Shown piece after piece: positions 53,705 through 63,941 of a stretch of DNA of 64,000 nt (positions are counted from its first letter, which is position 1; each line of letters begins with the position of its first letter). Under the pieces are notes generated by a model, which had not been told where the DNA came from, made no database searches, and saw nothing but the letters and a program-made list of their open reading frames with translations. A program made the position numbers and the translations under genes. The stretch is from Erythrobacter sp. YT30 (GTDB lineage: Bacteria > Pseudomonadota > Alphaproteobacteria > Sphingomonadales > Sphingomonadaceae): contig NZ_LMAF01000002.1 in NCBI RefSeq assembly GCF_001542875.1, forward strand, positions 1,847,863 to 1,911,862. The letters run 5' to 3'.

Positions 53705-55144
53705 ATGTGGGGACGGATGGGGATACATGTGATTATTTGGGGGTTTTCTTTGTGGCAATGGCTGGCAATGATCCAGCACGAATTGCTTTTATTTGCTGGG
53801 GTATTCTTCCTAATTGGCGCGTTGGACGACTTCGCGATTGATCTGAGTTGGCTATGGCTGAAGCTTACCGGTCGGGCAAGGACTCCTGAACTCAACCGCG
53901 TCGCTTTGCAGCATCGTGAACTAGACGGTCCAGCTGCCGTTTTTATCCCGGCATGGCAAGAATCCGAAGTCATTGGCGACACTATTGAGCATATCCTGAC
54001 GAGTTGGCCGCACCGATACATGCGCCTTTACATCGGTTGCTATCGCAATGATCCGGCCACAATCGAAGCTGCCATGGGCGGGGCAAAAGGCGATGATCGC
54101 TTACGCATCGTCGTCCATGATGAGGAAGGGCCGACTACCAAGGCTGATTGTCTCAATCGCCTTTACGAAGCACTGCGCAGCGACGAACGCCGCGGGCATT
54201 TCCGGTTTGCCTGCGTCGTATTTCACGATGCCGAAGACATGGTCGACCCCGCAGCGCTCGGTCTGTTGAGCGCGACTGTCGAAGATGGCGCGGACTTCGT
54301 CCAGATCCCGGTTGAACCGATTGTGCAGGCTGACAGCAGATTTTGTGGCAGCCATTATTGCGAAGAATTTGCTGAATCCCACGGAAAAGCGATGGTGGTG
54401 CGCGATGCGCTTGGTGCGGGCCTTCCCGGGGCCGGGGTAGGCTGTGCCGTTTCCCGCCAGGCGCTCGGGTGGCTCGACAAAAGATCGGCCATTCCGGAGC
54501 AACCCTTTGCCTCAGATTCGCTCACTGAAGACTACGAATTGGGATTGAGCGTCGCTGCTGCGGGCGGCAAATGTCGGTTTGTCCGGGCACGCGGCGCGCA
54601 AGATGGCAGGCTCATCGCAACGCGCGCTTACTTCCCCTCAACTTTAAGCGCGGTCACACGGCAGAAGACGCGCTGGATACATGGGATCGCTTTGCAGGGC
54701 TGGGATAGGGTCGGTTGGGCCGGTGGATGGGTTGAAAGTTGGATGCGAGCGCGCGACAGGCGTGGTCCGATCACCGCCTTCGTATTGCTTGTTGGCTACG
54801 TACTGATCCTGCTTGCAGGAATTGGGTGGGGCCTCTCTGGATTGGGACTGGCACCTCAGATTATCCTTTCTCCGCTCCTCAAAACCCTACTCATCGCAAA
54901 TCTCGTCTTCTTCCTGTGGCGTGCGGCATGGCGCTTTGCTTTTACGGCCAGCATTTATGGCATTGGTGAGGGCATCTGGGCAGTTGTGCGGATCCCTGTT
55001 GCAAATGTCATCTCGATCATTGCCGGACGCCGCGCCGTGTTCGCCTATGCGCGAAGTCTGCTGGGGCGAGGGGTCGAATGGGACAAAACGAGCCACACGC
55101 TGCATCCAACAACTGCAGGACGACCTAGGGCGAGAGCTCTTTGA
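53705..55144 (+). CDS. NfrB-like membrane glycosyltransferase (GT2), without MshEN domain
   Basis: 479 residues. Membrane segments at about 20-42 and, after the catalytic domain, near 355-380 and 390-420. GT2 motifs are complete: FIPAWQESEVIGDTIEHI, HDAED at 174-178, TED at 274-276 and QKTRW at 320-324, the pattern of processive polymerases. Overall similarity is to NfrB (phage N4 adsorption protein B), but E. coli NfrB is about 745 residues with a C-terminal c-di-GMP-binding MshEN domain; here the protein ends with a short basic tail. It overlaps the next gene by one base (TGATG). It probably makes an exopolysaccharide. Confidence 0.85.
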   Translation: MWGRMGIHVIIWGFSLWQWLAMIQHELLLFAGVFFLIGALDDFAIDLSWLWLKLTGRARTPELNRVALQHRELDGPAAVFIPAWQESEVIGDTIEHILTSWPHRYMRLYIGCYRNDPATIEAAMGGAKGDDRLRIVVHDEEGPTTKADCLNRLYEALRSDERRGHFRFACVVFHDAEDMVDPAALGLLSATVEDGADFVQIPVEPIVQADSRFCGSHYCEEFAESHGKAMVVRDALGAGLPGAGVGCAVSRQALGWLDKRSAIPEQPFASDSLTEDYELGLSVAAAGGKCRFVRARGAQDGRLIATRAYFPSTLSAVTRQKTRWIHGIALQGWDRVGWAGGWVESWMRARDRRGPITAFVLLVGYVLILLAGIGWGLSGLGLAPQIILSPLLKTLLIANLVFFLWRAAWRFAFTASIYGIGEGIWAVVRIPVANVISIIAGRRAVFAYARSLLGRGVEWDKTSHTLHPTTAGRPRARAL

Positions 55145-56349
55145 TGGCATCCAGTGCGGTATCAAGGCGGGGCGGCCCGCTGATCACCATTGCCGTGATT
55201 GGCATTGCTTGGGTGGGCGCACGCGCGACGTTGTGGGAGAATTCCTTTGTGACAGCTGGTGCTGTTTCGCCGAACGCCGGGTTTGTAGCGCCACAAGACG
55301 CCCCGCGAAGTGTGCCAGCAAATTTTGGGCACGGTACGCCAGGCGAGAATCCGGGCTTGTTCGCGGGTTCGGAGCCTCAGACAGGCCGCAATCCCTCGCA
55401 AGGCGGCATCGTCCGGGTGCCAATTCGCAAGGACGTTATTCGCGTCAGCCTTGAGCCGCGCGAGAGTGAACATCTCGAGCATTCTCGATGGGCAAATCTG
55501 CCAAACCATTATGCTACGCGATCGTCTATGGGGCATACAATGCTGTGGCGCGAGGCGATGATGCAATCTGGACGCGGCAGTCTCGACAACACGGCATTCA
55601 GAACATCAGCCTATGCTGGAAATTCTGGGCAAGGATCGACGCCGACTGGTCCGGCAATGCAAGAAGTGACGGCGACGACCGATCGCTGGGCGCTCGATAC
55701 CTGGAGCTTCTTTCGGCAAGGATCGAGCGCCGCTCCGATCTCTCAAGGTCGCGTGCCGACATATGGAGCAAGTCAGGCAGGGGCAAAACTCACTTACAGG
55801 CTGGCACCAAAATCGCGCCATGACCCTCGGCTATTTGTAAGAGCGTACCAGGCTTTGATAGCAAACGGGGAACGCGAGATCGCGGCAGGTGCTTCTGGTC
55901 GATTGCTTCGAAATGTGCCCATCAGATTGGCGGGCGAGGTGCGCTACACCGACACGCCCTTAGGCGCGCGGTTCCGCCCTGCAGGTTACGCCTTCACCGA
56001 GATACCGCCGATAAGCCTTCCTGCTCGCTTCTCGCTCGAGACCTACGCGCAAGGCGGATATGTTGGCGGAAGCGGCTCGACCTGGTTCGCCGATGGACAG
56101 GCAGTCGCAACGCGCGAGATCACCAAATTCAACGCTGGCAAATTCGGAAGCGCACGCTTCAGTCTTGGCGGCGGCATTTGGGGCGGGGCGCAACGAGGCG
56201 CGAGCCGCGTCGATATCGGCCCCTCAATGCGGTTCGATATGTCGATTGGGAAAGTGCCAGCGCGGATATCGGTCGACTGGCGACAAAAGATCGCTGGGGA
56301 TGCTGCACCTGAATCGGGGGTGGCTGCGACAATTTCCACCCGCTTTTAA
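55144..56349 (+). CDS. Exported barrel-like partner of the NfrB-like transferase (NfrA-C-like)
   Basis: 401 residues from the ATG in the TGATG overlap. An N-terminal hydrophobic segment (PLITIAVIGIAWVGARATLW) is followed by about 150 polar, low-complexity residues and then a C-terminal region of alternating strands (WALDTWSFFRQGSS, LTYRLAPKSRHDPRLFVRAY, FSLETYAQGGYVGGSGSTWF, ending ISTRF with terminal Phe). The last third resembles the C-terminal part of NfrA, the outer-membrane partner of NfrB. No TPR array is present, unlike full NfrA. I infer an export or anchoring barrel for the polymer. Similarity is by eye, so moderate confidence. Confidence 0.65.
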   Translation: MASSAVSRRGGPLITIAVIGIAWVGARATLWENSFVTAGAVSPNAGFVAPQDAPRSVPANFGHGTPGENPGLFAGSEPQTGRNPSQGGIVRVPIRKDVIRVSLEPRESEHLEHSRWANLPNHYATRSSMGHTMLWREAMMQSGRGSLDNTAFRTSAYAGNSGQGSTPTGPAMQEVTATTDRWALDTWSFFRQGSSAAPISQGRVPTYGASQAGAKLTYRLAPKSRHDPRLFVRAYQALIANGEREIAAGASGRLLRNVPIRLAGEVRYTDTPLGARFRPAGYAFTEIPPISLPARFSLETYAQGGYVGGSGSTWFADGQAVATREITKFNAGKFGSARFSLGGGIWGGAQRGASRVDIGPSMRFDMSIGKVPARISVDWRQKIAGDAAPESGVAATISTRF

Positions 56350-56494
56350 GCCTGCCTTCATTGAAACGCACTAAGCCGCTTTGGTGATCGGGTTTGCTCG
56401 TTCGAGCGGACTTCATCCAGCCATCGACTGAGCAGCGGGGATCAATGATCCCGCTTCCCTTTTATCCGTGCGCGCAGTGGAGTAGTTGCCTCCT

Positions 56495-57409
56495 ATGGAC
56501 GTCTATCTTCCCATTGCGAATCTATCGGTGAATGGCTTTGTCATCATCGTGCTTGGCTTTGGGACAGGTATCTTGTCCGGTCTGTTTGGCGTTGGAGGCG
56601 GGTTCCTGACGACGCCTTTGCTGATCTTTTACGGCATTCCTCCTACCGTGGCCGCGGCTTCGGCCGCTACGCAGGTCACCGGGGCCAGTGTTTCGGGAGT
56701 ACTCGCGCATAGCAGGCGCAAAGGCGTCGACTATCGCATGGGCGGCGTCCTGGTAGGCGGCGGAATCATTGGCGCGATGTTTGGCGCTCTCCTGTTCCGC
56801 GCGCTCCAATCGCTCGGCCAGATCGATGTAGTCATCAACATCCTTTACGTGTTGATGCTTGGCACGATCGGATCATTGATGATGCGCGAAGCTTTGGGCG
56901 TTTTGTTGCCGGGGCGGATCGGCAAAAGCGAGCAGCCGCGAAAAAGACGCCATCACCCCTTGGTTGCCTCTCTTCCCTATCGCTGGAGATTTTACAGCTC
57001 GGGTCTTTATATCTCCCCACTCGCTCCGATGCTGCTTGGCGTGGTGGTTGGCATATTGACCATGCTGATGGGTGTCGGAGGAGGGTTTCTGCTCGTCCCC
57101 GCAATGCTCTACCTGCTCGGAATGAGCGGCAATGTGGTTGTGGGCACGTCGCTGTTTCAGATCCTTTTTGTGACCATGGTGACGACCATGACCCACGCTC
57201 TGACGACGAAGGCGGTCGATATCGTGCTCGCAGGACTTCTGCTCGTAGGTTCGGTTCTGGGCGCGCAGTTCGGCACACAGATAGCGTTGAAAGCGCGGCC
57301 TGAAATCTTACGCCTGCTGCTTGCCGGGCTAGTCCTACTTATCGCGGTGCGCATGCTCTGGGGCCTCGGCGTCCAGCCTGATGAGATTTACACTGTGAGC
57401 CCGCTGTGA
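56495..57409 (+). CDS. TauE/SafE-family sulfite exporter-like protein
   Basis: 304 residues from ATG 56495. Two repeats each begin with a glycine-rich membrane motif: GILSGLFGVGGGFLTTPLLI and LTMLMGVGGGFLLVPAMLYL, the family signature. About eight membrane segments. A basic loop (SEQPRKRRHH) sits between the halves. Members move sulfite, sulfoacetate or other organosulfur anions. It is coupled to the TIGR02186 gene by a one-base overlap (TGATG). Confidence 0.92.
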   Translation: MDVYLPIANLSVNGFVIIVLGFGTGILSGLFGVGGGFLTTPLLIFYGIPPTVAAASAATQVTGASVSGVLAHSRRKGVDYRMGGVLVGGGIIGAMFGALLFRALQSLGQIDVVINILYVLMLGTIGSLMMREALGVLLPGRIGKSEQPRKRRHHPLVASLPYRWRFYSSGLYISPLAPMLLGVVVGILTMLMGVGGGFLLVPAMLYLLGMSGNVVVGTSLFQILFVTMVTTMTHALTTKAVDIVLAGLLLVGSVLGAQFGTQIALKARPEILRLLLAGLVLLIAVRMLWGLGVQPDEIYTVSPL

Positions 57410-58173
57410 TGCGGGCCCTAAAGCTCCTATTCCTACCCATCATATTTCTCTTCGCATCCGCCCAGCGCGAACCCATTCTCGTACCCGAAGTCAGCCAGTC
57501 CCGCGTAGAAGTGCGCCAAGGCTTCACGGGTGCCGATCTGCTTTTATACGGCGCAGTCATCGATCCCATCGGCATCGAGGAAGGCAGCGAATACGACATC
57601 GTCGTCGTCCTGAAAGGTCCGACAGAGCCCATTCGCCTGCGCGAGAAAGACCGGATCGCAGGTATATGGATGAACGCCGAAACGTCCGACTTCCGCTCTG
57701 CTCCATCCTTTTTCGCGGTCGCTTCTTCTGCTCCGGTTGAGGCGATTGTCGATGAGCGAACAGCCGCCATCTACGAATTGGGGACAGGCTTCATCCAGCT
57801 CAGCCCCTCCGGCGACATCGATCCTGAAAAACAGGCTCGCTTCACCGAAGGCTTGGTCGATTTGCGCCGACGACAGGAGCTCTACAAGGAAGACCCGGAA
57901 GGCGTGCGCATTAGCGAAGGTGTCCTTTACCAGGCGCGCATCGAATTGCCCTCCAACGTGACTACAGGGCCATACACTGCTGAAACCTTTGCGATTGCCA
58001 ATGGCCGTGTTCTCGCCAGTGCGACGGCCAAAATTGATGTCGAGAAGGTGGGGCTCGAGGGACGCGTCGTGCGTGCTGCTGAGGAGCGCTCTTTTTGGTA
58101 CGGCCTCCTCGCTATCATACTATCGCTAGGCATGGGATGGATCGCAGGCCGATTGTTTGCTCGTTCTGGGTAG
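57409..58173 (+). CDS. TIGR02186 family periplasmic-membrane protein
   Basis: 254 residues; ATG 57409 shares a base with the TauE stop, and a GTG at 57406 is also possible. Signal peptide (LLFLPIIFLFASA), then a domain of beta strands (VPEVSQSRVEVRQGFTGADL, VVVLKGPTEPIRLREKDR) and one C-terminal membrane segment (FWYGLLAIILSLGMGWIAGR). This family (Alph_Pro_TM) is restricted to alphaproteobacteria and usually accompanies TauE/SafE. Function unknown, probably an accessory of the exporter. Confidence 0.9.
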   Translation: MRALKLLFLPIIFLFASAQREPILVPEVSQSRVEVRQGFTGADLLLYGAVIDPIGIEEGSEYDIVVVLKGPTEPIRLREKDRIAGIWMNAETSDFRSAPSFFAVASSAPVEAIVDERTAAIYELGTGFIQLSPSGDIDPEKQARFTEGLVDLRRRQELYKEDPEGVRISEGVLYQARIELPSNVTTGPYTAETFAIANGRVLASATAKIDVEKVGLEGRVVRAAEERSFWYGLLAIILSLGMGWIAGRLFARSG

Positions 58174-58283
58174 CAACGCGACAGATTTTGACGCGATTTT
58201 AACTTTGCTGCGGATATTCCCTGATGCGCAAAGCGTACCGGCCGTCGCCGAGGCGCGTTTTTGCGCGAGGGTAATGCATTCGA

Positions 58284-59966
58284 ATGAGCGATATGAGCCA
58301 ACACAATTTCGATCACGCGGACAACGAGCAGGTTGCGGACGCGAAGCCGGCCGAATCCAGCCGCGATAACGCTGGCCTGCCCATCGGGGTGGTGCTGGAG
58401 ATATCGGGCTCTGGTTCGCAAATCGCATTCGACCTTCAGCGCATGAATGAGTGCATGGAGGATGAAGACCCTTCGATCGCGCTTGCCGGACAAGTCGGCA
58501 GCCAAGTCAAAATCCGAGTTGGCGATGCATGGCTGCTCGCCAACGTCCGCGATCAGCGCAAGGACCGCCGCAGCGACGGCGGGATCATCGCCAATATCGA
58601 CTTTCTCGGCGAAGGCAGCGAAGAGAAGCTGACTGGCCGCATCCATGGCTTCAAACGCGGTGTAACTCGCTATCCGGTTCCCGGCGCTCTCGCCTATCCT
58701 GCAACGACCGCTGACCTCGAACAAATCTATGCCAGCGATGGCCGCGCCAACATCACCATTGGTAAGGTGTTCCCGACCAAGGACATCCGCGCCGGCCTTT
58801 ACATCGATGCGATGCTGGGCAAGCACTTTGCTCTTCTCGGATCGACCGGTACGGGTAAATCGACCAGCGCTGCACTGATCCTTCACCGCATTTGTGAAGC
58901 AGCGCCGCAGGGCCACATCGTCATGATCGACCCCCACGGCGAATATTCCGCCGCGTTCCGCCAGACGGGTCAGATTCTCGACGTGTCGAACCTTCAAATG
59001 CCCTACTGGCTTATGAATTTCGAAGAGCACTGTGAGGTGCTTCTCACCAGCGATGGCAATGATCGCCAGGTCGACATGGACATTCTCGCCAAGTGTTTGC
59101 TGCATGCCCGGTCTAAAAACCGACTGGCTGAAACCATGGGCAAGATCACCGTGGATTCGCCGATCCCCTATCTCCTTTCCGACTTCTCAAACATCCTGCA
59201 GGATGAAATGGGCAAGCTCGACAAGGCGACGTCTTCTGCCCCGTACATGCGGATCAAGGGTAAGCTGGAAGAGCTCAAAGCCGATCCGCGATACCAGTTC
59301 ATGTTCTCTGGAATGCTCGTTGGCGACACGATGGCTGAGTTTATCTCCAAGGTGTTCCGCATGCCCGGCGATGGCAAACCGATCTCGATCATCGACGTGT
59401 CGGGCGTTCCATCGGACATCACCGCGACCGTGGTGGCCGTTCTTTCGCGTCTCGTTTTCGACTTCGCGATCTGGGGCCGCGAAGACAGCACGCGCCCGGT
59501 CCTCCTGGTTTGCGAAGAGGCGCACCGATACGTTCCGAACGAGAAGAATTCTGATGGCTCTTCGGTCGGCCGCATCCTCAGCCGGATCGCCAAGGAAGGC
59601 CGTAAATACGGTATCTCGCTTGGCCTTATCACGCAGCGTCCATCCGACCTTGCCGAAGGCGTTTTGTCGCAGTGCGGTACGATCATCTCAATGCGATTGA
59701 ACAACGACCGCGACCAGGCATTTGTGCGGGCTGCCATGCCCGAAGGGTCTCGCGGCTTCCTCGATTCCATCCCAGCGCTTCGCAACCGCGAATGCATTGT
59801 CTGCGGCGAGGGTGTTGCGATCCCGATCCGTGTGAGCTTCGACAATCTCGAAGAGCACAAGCGCCCAGCCTCCGAAGACCCGAGCTTTGTCGAGCTTTGG
59901 AATGGCGGCGGCGGCGAAGAGGAAATGGTCGAGCGCGTCGTCCTGCGCTGGCGTTCGCAAGGGTAG
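58284..59966 (+). CDS. HerA-like hexameric ATPase (DUF87)
   Basis: 560 residues. An N-terminal HAS-barrel (about 30-130: GVVLEISGSGSQIAFDL, KLTGRIHGFKRGVTRYPVPG) precedes a FtsK/HerA ATPase: Walker A GSTGTGKST at 186-194 (Lys192), VMIDPHGEYS, Walker B LLVCEEAHRYVP, and ITQRPSDL with the motif typical of HerA. The protein ends with WNGGGGEEEMVERVVLRWRS. HerA usually works with nuclease NurA or Sir2; neither is adjacent. The gene may process DNA in repair or defence, as a lone ATPase. Confidence 0.9.
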   Translation: MSDMSQHNFDHADNEQVADAKPAESSRDNAGLPIGVVLEISGSGSQIAFDLQRMNECMEDEDPSIALAGQVGSQVKIRVGDAWLLANVRDQRKDRRSDGGIIANIDFLGEGSEEKLTGRIHGFKRGVTRYPVPGALAYPATTADLEQIYASDGRANITIGKVFPTKDIRAGLYIDAMLGKHFALLGSTGTGKSTSAALILHRICEAAPQGHIVMIDPHGEYSAAFRQTGQILDVSNLQMPYWLMNFEEHCEVLLTSDGNDRQVDMDILAKCLLHARSKNRLAETMGKITVDSPIPYLLSDFSNILQDEMGKLDKATSSAPYMRIKGKLEELKADPRYQFMFSGMLVGDTMAEFISKVFRMPGDGKPISIIDVSGVPSDITATVVAVLSRLVFDFAIWGREDSTRPVLLVCEEAHRYVPNEKNSDGSSVGRILSRIAKEGRKYGISLGLITQRPSDLAEGVLSQCGTIISMRLNNDRDQAFVRAAMPEGSRGFLDSIPALRNRECIVCGEGVAIPIRVSFDNLEEHKRPASEDPSFVELWNGGGGEEEMVERVVLRWRSQG

Positions 59967-60037
59967 GGGGGATTTCCCAGAGCTTGGGCTGCGAACGGCA
60001 GCTCGCTGCGCGCCCGGATGGGCGTGCGGAAAGCAAA

Positions 60038-60775
60038 CTACGTACCCCTTTCATCTCCATACAGATGAATGTGCATCCGGTCGCTCATCCGAAAACCGTG
60101 CTTTAGGCATAGCGGGCTGAGCCATTGCTGTTTTTCGCGCAGCGCTTCGCTGGATGTGCCTTCTGCCATAAGGAAAAGCCGTTCGGGAAGGATCCCATAG
60201 CGTTTTTGCAGCGCAAGCACTTCTTCCACGTCCGCAGGCGAGGCGATCACGAATTTGAAGTAGGCCCGCGGATCGACGGCGTAGAAATCCAGCCGCTCAT
60301 CGATCAGCGCCAATTCCGCTGGGTTGCCCGAATGCGCGAGCTTGGGGCTGACATTGTATTGATCAACCCGAATATCGACGTGGCTGCTCGCCTTTGTGGT
60401 GCCGTTGGTTTCAATCTCGACTTCGATGTCTGGCAGGATGGCGAGCATATCGGCAAGCGGTCCGCATTGCATCAACGGTTCGCCCCCGGTGATGACGAGG
60501 CGTTTTTGACCCAAGCTCGCAATTTTGGCCGCTGCTTTTTCGGGCGAAACCGCTACCTGATTGGCCTTGCGATCAAAAGTTACGCCATCGCGATGCGGAC
60601 GATTGTCGCCTTCAAAATGCCAAGTGTAGGCCGTGTCGCACCATGTGCAGGCAAGGTTGCAGCGCGACAGCCGGATAAAAGCGACCGGTGTTCCCGCGCT
60701 CGGCCCTTCGCCTTGCAGCGAGGCGAAGATTTCCGGGGCGCCGGTATCGTCTGTGGCCAAGATCAGATCAGCCAT
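60038..60775 (-). CDS. queE: 7-carboxy-7-deazaguanine synthase QueE
   Basis: 245 residues from ATG 60775; the open frame extends to 60883, but that part is outside the family. Radical SAM cluster motif CNLACTWC with Cys39, Cys43 and Cys46; FASLQGEGPSAGTPVAFIRL and LVITGGEPLMQ are the signatures of QueE. It converts carboxytetrahydropterin to 7-carboxy-7-deazaguanine in queuosine synthesis. No queC/queD neighbours. The TGACA/TGTCA element precedes it, as for chpT. Confidence 0.93.
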   Translation of the reverse strand: MADLILATDDTGAPEIFASLQGEGPSAGTPVAFIRLSRCNLACTWCDTAYTWHFEGDNRPHRDGVTFDRKANQVAVSPEKAAAKIASLGQKRLVITGGEPLMQCGPLADMLAILPDIEVEIETNGTTKASSHVDIRVDQYNVSPKLAHSGNPAELALIDERLDFYAVDPRAYFKFVIASPADVEEVLALQKRYGILPERLFLMAEGTSSEALREKQQWLSPLCLKHGFRMSDRMHIHLYGDERGT

Positions 60776-60802
60776 GTCGCAAATGCTCAGAAATGGGCTT
60801 TG

Positions 60803-60834
60803 TAGGTGACAAAGGTGACACCCTGTCACTTTCG
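60803..60834 (-). promoter_or_regulatory. Repeated regulatory-like element upstream of queE
   Basis: In queE sense: TGACA-GGG-TGTCA (60828-60816) then CCTTTGTCACC. Apart from a few bases it equals the element before chpT, with the same orientation and a similar distance (40 versus 43 bases from the inverted repeat to the ATG). A GATAATAT stretch at 60853-60846 upstream could be a -10. Function unknown. Confidence 0.55.
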
Positions 60835-61004
60835 CAGATGAATATATTATCCTTTTTAAACAGGATATTGACCCCAGATTCACCTGCCGGACGGACAGGT
60901 GGTGGAGAGCTTCTATCGGCGCGATCTAGCAGACACATGCTGTCTAGTTGGCACGAATTGCGCGTGTAGGAAAGAAAAGTGCCCGCACTCGCGACCCACT
61001 TCGA

Positions 61005-63941
61005 TTACCCCAACCTTTCAAGCGCTCCCTGCAACCGCTCAACTTCGGCTGAGTGATGCGCGAAGTCTTCGCGGGCCTTTTCGACTGCTTCCGGCTTGGC
61101 GCGTTCAACGAAATTGGCGTTGCCGAGGCGCCCCTCTAGAGATTTCGCCTCTTTCTCAGACGCGGCCAGCGCTTTTTCCAAACGCGCTTTCTCCGCATCG
61201 ATATCGATGATGCCTTCAAGCGGGATCACGAATACATCGCCGAGTGCGGTCACTTGCATCGCCGGACCATCTGGCGCTTCGCCATGAACAACCGGCGTAA
61301 GGCGCGCGAGCCGCTCAATCGCTGCCGAAGAGCGATCGATGGTCGAGCTCGCAAGGGCCGAGGCGCTGGGTATGTAAGCGGCGAGCTTCGCACCCGGCGG
61401 TATGCCGAGTTCGTTTTTCGCGCTGCGCACATTGGTTGTGAGATCGATCACCCAGTCAATGGCGTCGGTGGCTTGCTTGGACACTTCGGCGCGCGGATTG
61501 GGCCATGCGGCGGTGATGAGATCGTATTGGCGGGTGCCTTGCGAGTGCCACAGCTCCTCAGTGATGAACGGCATAAACGGGTGCAGCATCACAAGGATCT
61601 GATCGAGCGCCCATCCGGCGACTTCGCGGGTTTCGACCGCTGGCATCGCTTCCGGGTCTGCGCCGTCTGCGAAAACAGGCTTGATCAGCTCAAGATACCA
61701 GTCGCAGAATTTTGACCATGTGAACTGGTAAATCGCATTGGCTGCTGCATCGAAGCGCAAGTCTTCCATCGCACTTTCGATCTCGGTGCAGACCTGTTGA
61801 ACCTCGCCAATGATCCATTGGTTGGCCGCGAGGCGCGCGGTCGGAGCTTTGATCGTGGTGCTCTTGCCGATACCGTTCGATTGGCAGAAACGCGTTGCAT
61901 TCCAAAGCTTTGTAGCGAAGTTTCGATAGCCTTCAACCCGCTTTTCATCCATCTTGATGTCGCGGCCCTGGCTTTCCATGGCCGCCATGAAGAACCGCAA
62001 GGCGTCGGCACCGTACTGGTCAATCAGGCCGAGCGGATCGACGACATTGCCCTTGGACTTCGACATTTTCGCGCCATCGGCGGCGCGGACAAGGCCGTGG
62101 AGATACAGGCGCGGCCACGGGGCCTCACCCATATTGTACTGCCCCATCATCATCATTCGCGCATCCCAGAAGAACAGGATGTCAAAGCCGGAAATGAGCA
62201 GGTTGTTGGGGAAGTGCTTTTCGAGGAGTGGCTGATTGTCCTCAGGCCAGCCGAGCGTGGCGAAGGGCCACAGCGCGGAGGAGAACCATGTGTCGAGAAC
62301 GTCCTGATCGCGCCAAACGAGCACTTGCTTTGACTGATCAAAGTCTTCTGACCAGAGAATGCGAGTAGCTTCTCGTTTATCTTCACAGAGCACGATCTCG
62401 TATTCGCGCCCATGCTTTTCGCGATAGTAAGCACGCGCTTGCTCTAGCGCCGCATCTTCGTCCTCTGCAATGAACGCCGGATCGTCCAAATTCACGCTTC
62501 CGTGCAGTGCGAAATCGTCAGCTACCGTGTATGAGAAATCTGGAAACTCCGGTGTCAGCTTCTCTTCCGCAGAGAATGCTCTGTGTCCATACCATGCCGG
62601 AATCCGGTGCCCCCACCACAGCTGGCGACTGACGCACCATGGCTGGATGTTCTCCATCCAGTTGAAGAAGGTTTTCTCCCACGACTTGGGGACGATTTCG
62701 ATCGTGCCGTCGCGCACATCCTGTATCGGCTTAGCTGCGAGTTTTCCAGCGTCGACATACCACTGGTCGGTCAGCCACGGCTCGATCACCACACCGCCAC
62801 GGTCGCCAAAGGGCGTTGCGATCTGGCGCGGTTCGGCGTCGAGCTCTTGCTCTTCGCCCTTCTTGGTCTTCTGGATATGCGGGATCAGGTAACCATCGGC
62901 CTTCAGGCGCTCGACAACGGCCTCGCGCGCGCCCGGCTCACCATCTCGCTTGAAGCGGTGCAGGCCAAGGAACTTCTCTGGCACCAGCCCGTCGGCCGTC
63001 TGACAGACATTGGCATCGCCATCGAGCATGTTGAGCATATCGCCCGCCGCAATCCCGGCGCGCTTGCCGACTTCGAAGTCGTTGAAATCGTGCCCCGGCG
63101 TGATCTTCACTGCGCCCGAACCCAGTTCCGGGTCCGCGTGCTCATCCGCGACGATGGGGATACGGCGACCCGTAATCGGCAGCACGACATGCTTGCCGAC
63201 AACGCTTCTATAGCGCTCGTCAGTGGGGTGCACCGCAACCGCCATATCGGCGAGCATGGTTTCAGGCCGCGTGGTCGCAACCTCGATGTAATCGCGACCA
63301 TCATCAAGGGTAACACCGTCTGCGAGCGGATATTTGAAGTGCCAAAAATGGCCTGGAATGGTCTGCTGCTCGACCTCCAAGTCCGAGATCGCAGTCTTCA
63401 GTTTCGGGTCCCAATTCACGAGGCGCTTGTCGCGGTAGATCAGGCCGTCATTGTAGAGGTCCACAAACGTCTTGAGCACGGCCTTGGTGAAATGCTCGTC
63501 CATCGTGAACTGTTCGCGTGACCAGTCCATCGAGCAGCCCAGCCGGCGCAGCTGCTTGGTGATCTGCCCGCCGCTCTCCGCTTTCCATTCCCAGACTTTT
63601 TCGACGAATTCCTCGCGAGAATAGTTGGTGCGCTTGTCCTGGCGCTCCTCCATCTGGCGTTCGACCACCATCTGCGTCGCGATGCCCGCATGATCCATGC
63701 CGACGACCCAAAGCGCATCCTTGCCGCGCAGCCGCTCATACCGGATCACTATGTCCTGAAGCGTGTTGTCGAGCGCGTGGCCGATGTGGAGCGAACCAGT
63801 GACATTCGGCGGCGGGTTCACGATTGTGAACGGTTCGGCCTTGGGGCGCTCAGGGCGAAAGCCGCCGGTCTCCTCCCAATGAGAGTACCATCGCTTCTCG
63901 ATATCGGCGGGGTTGAACGTGGTTGGTAGTTCGGTGGACAT
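61005..63941 (-). CDS. valS: Valine-tRNA ligase
   Basis: 978 residues from ATG 63941; the frame extends to 63995 but the chosen start gives the family N-terminus [18 protein letters not shown]. Class I signatures: [17 protein letters not shown] (HIGH near 50) and the KMSKS loop at about 625-629 in [11 protein letters not shown]. The CP1 editing domain is present ([19 protein letters not shown]). A C-terminal coiled coil with charged heptads ([20 protein letters not shown]) is typical of ValRS. It charges tRNA-Val, including the species encoded at 13487. Confidence 0.98.
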   Translation of the reverse strand: MSTELPTTFNPADIEKRWYSHWEETGGFRPERPKAEPFTIVNPPPNVTGSLHIGHALDNTLQDIVIRYERLRGKDALWVVGMDHAGIATQMVVERQMEERQDKRTNYSREEFVEKVWEWKAESGGQITKQLRRLGCSMDWSREQFTMDEHFTKAVLKTFVDLYNDGLIYRDKRLVNWDPKLKTAISDLEVEQQTIPGHFWHFKYPLADGVTLDDGRDYIEVATTRPETMLADMAVAVHPTDERYRSVVGKHVVLPITGRRIPIVADEHADPELGSGAVKITPGHDFNDFEVGKRAGIAAGDMLNMLDGDANVCQTADGLVPEKFLGLHRFKRDGEPGAREAVVERLKADGYLIPHIQKTKKGEEQELDAEPRQIATPFGDRGGVVIEPWLTDQWYVDAGKLAAKPIQDVRDGTIEIVPKSWEKTFFNWMENIQPWCVSRQLWWGHRIPAWYGHRAFSAEEKLTPEFPDFSYTVADDFALHGSVNLDDPAFIAEDEDAALEQARAYYREKHGREYEIVLCEDKREATRILWSEDFDQSKQVLVWRDQDVLDTWFSSALWPFATLGWPEDNQPLLEKHFPNNLLISGFDILFFWDARMMMMGQYNMGEAPWPRLYLHGLVRAADGAKMSKSKGNVVDPLGLIDQYGADALRFFMAAMESQGRDIKMDEKRVEGYRNFATKLWNATRFCQSNGIGKSTTIKAPTARLAANQWIIGEVQQVCTEIESAMEDLRFDAAANAIYQFTWSKFCDWYLELIKPVFADGADPEAMPAVETREVAGWALDQILVMLHPFMPFITEELWHSQGTRQYDLITAAWPNPRAEVSKQATDAIDWVIDLTTNVRSAKNELGIPPGAKLAAYIPSASALASSTIDRSSAAIERLARLTPVVHGEAPDGPAMQVTALGDVFVIPLEGIIDIDAEKARLEKALAASEKEAKSLEGRLGNANFVERAKPEAVEKAREDFAHHSAEVERLQGALERLG

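Noticed and set aside
62583..63521. 312-codon open frame on the plus strand
   Set aside because: Antisense of valS with no recognisable domain; a GC-rich shadow.
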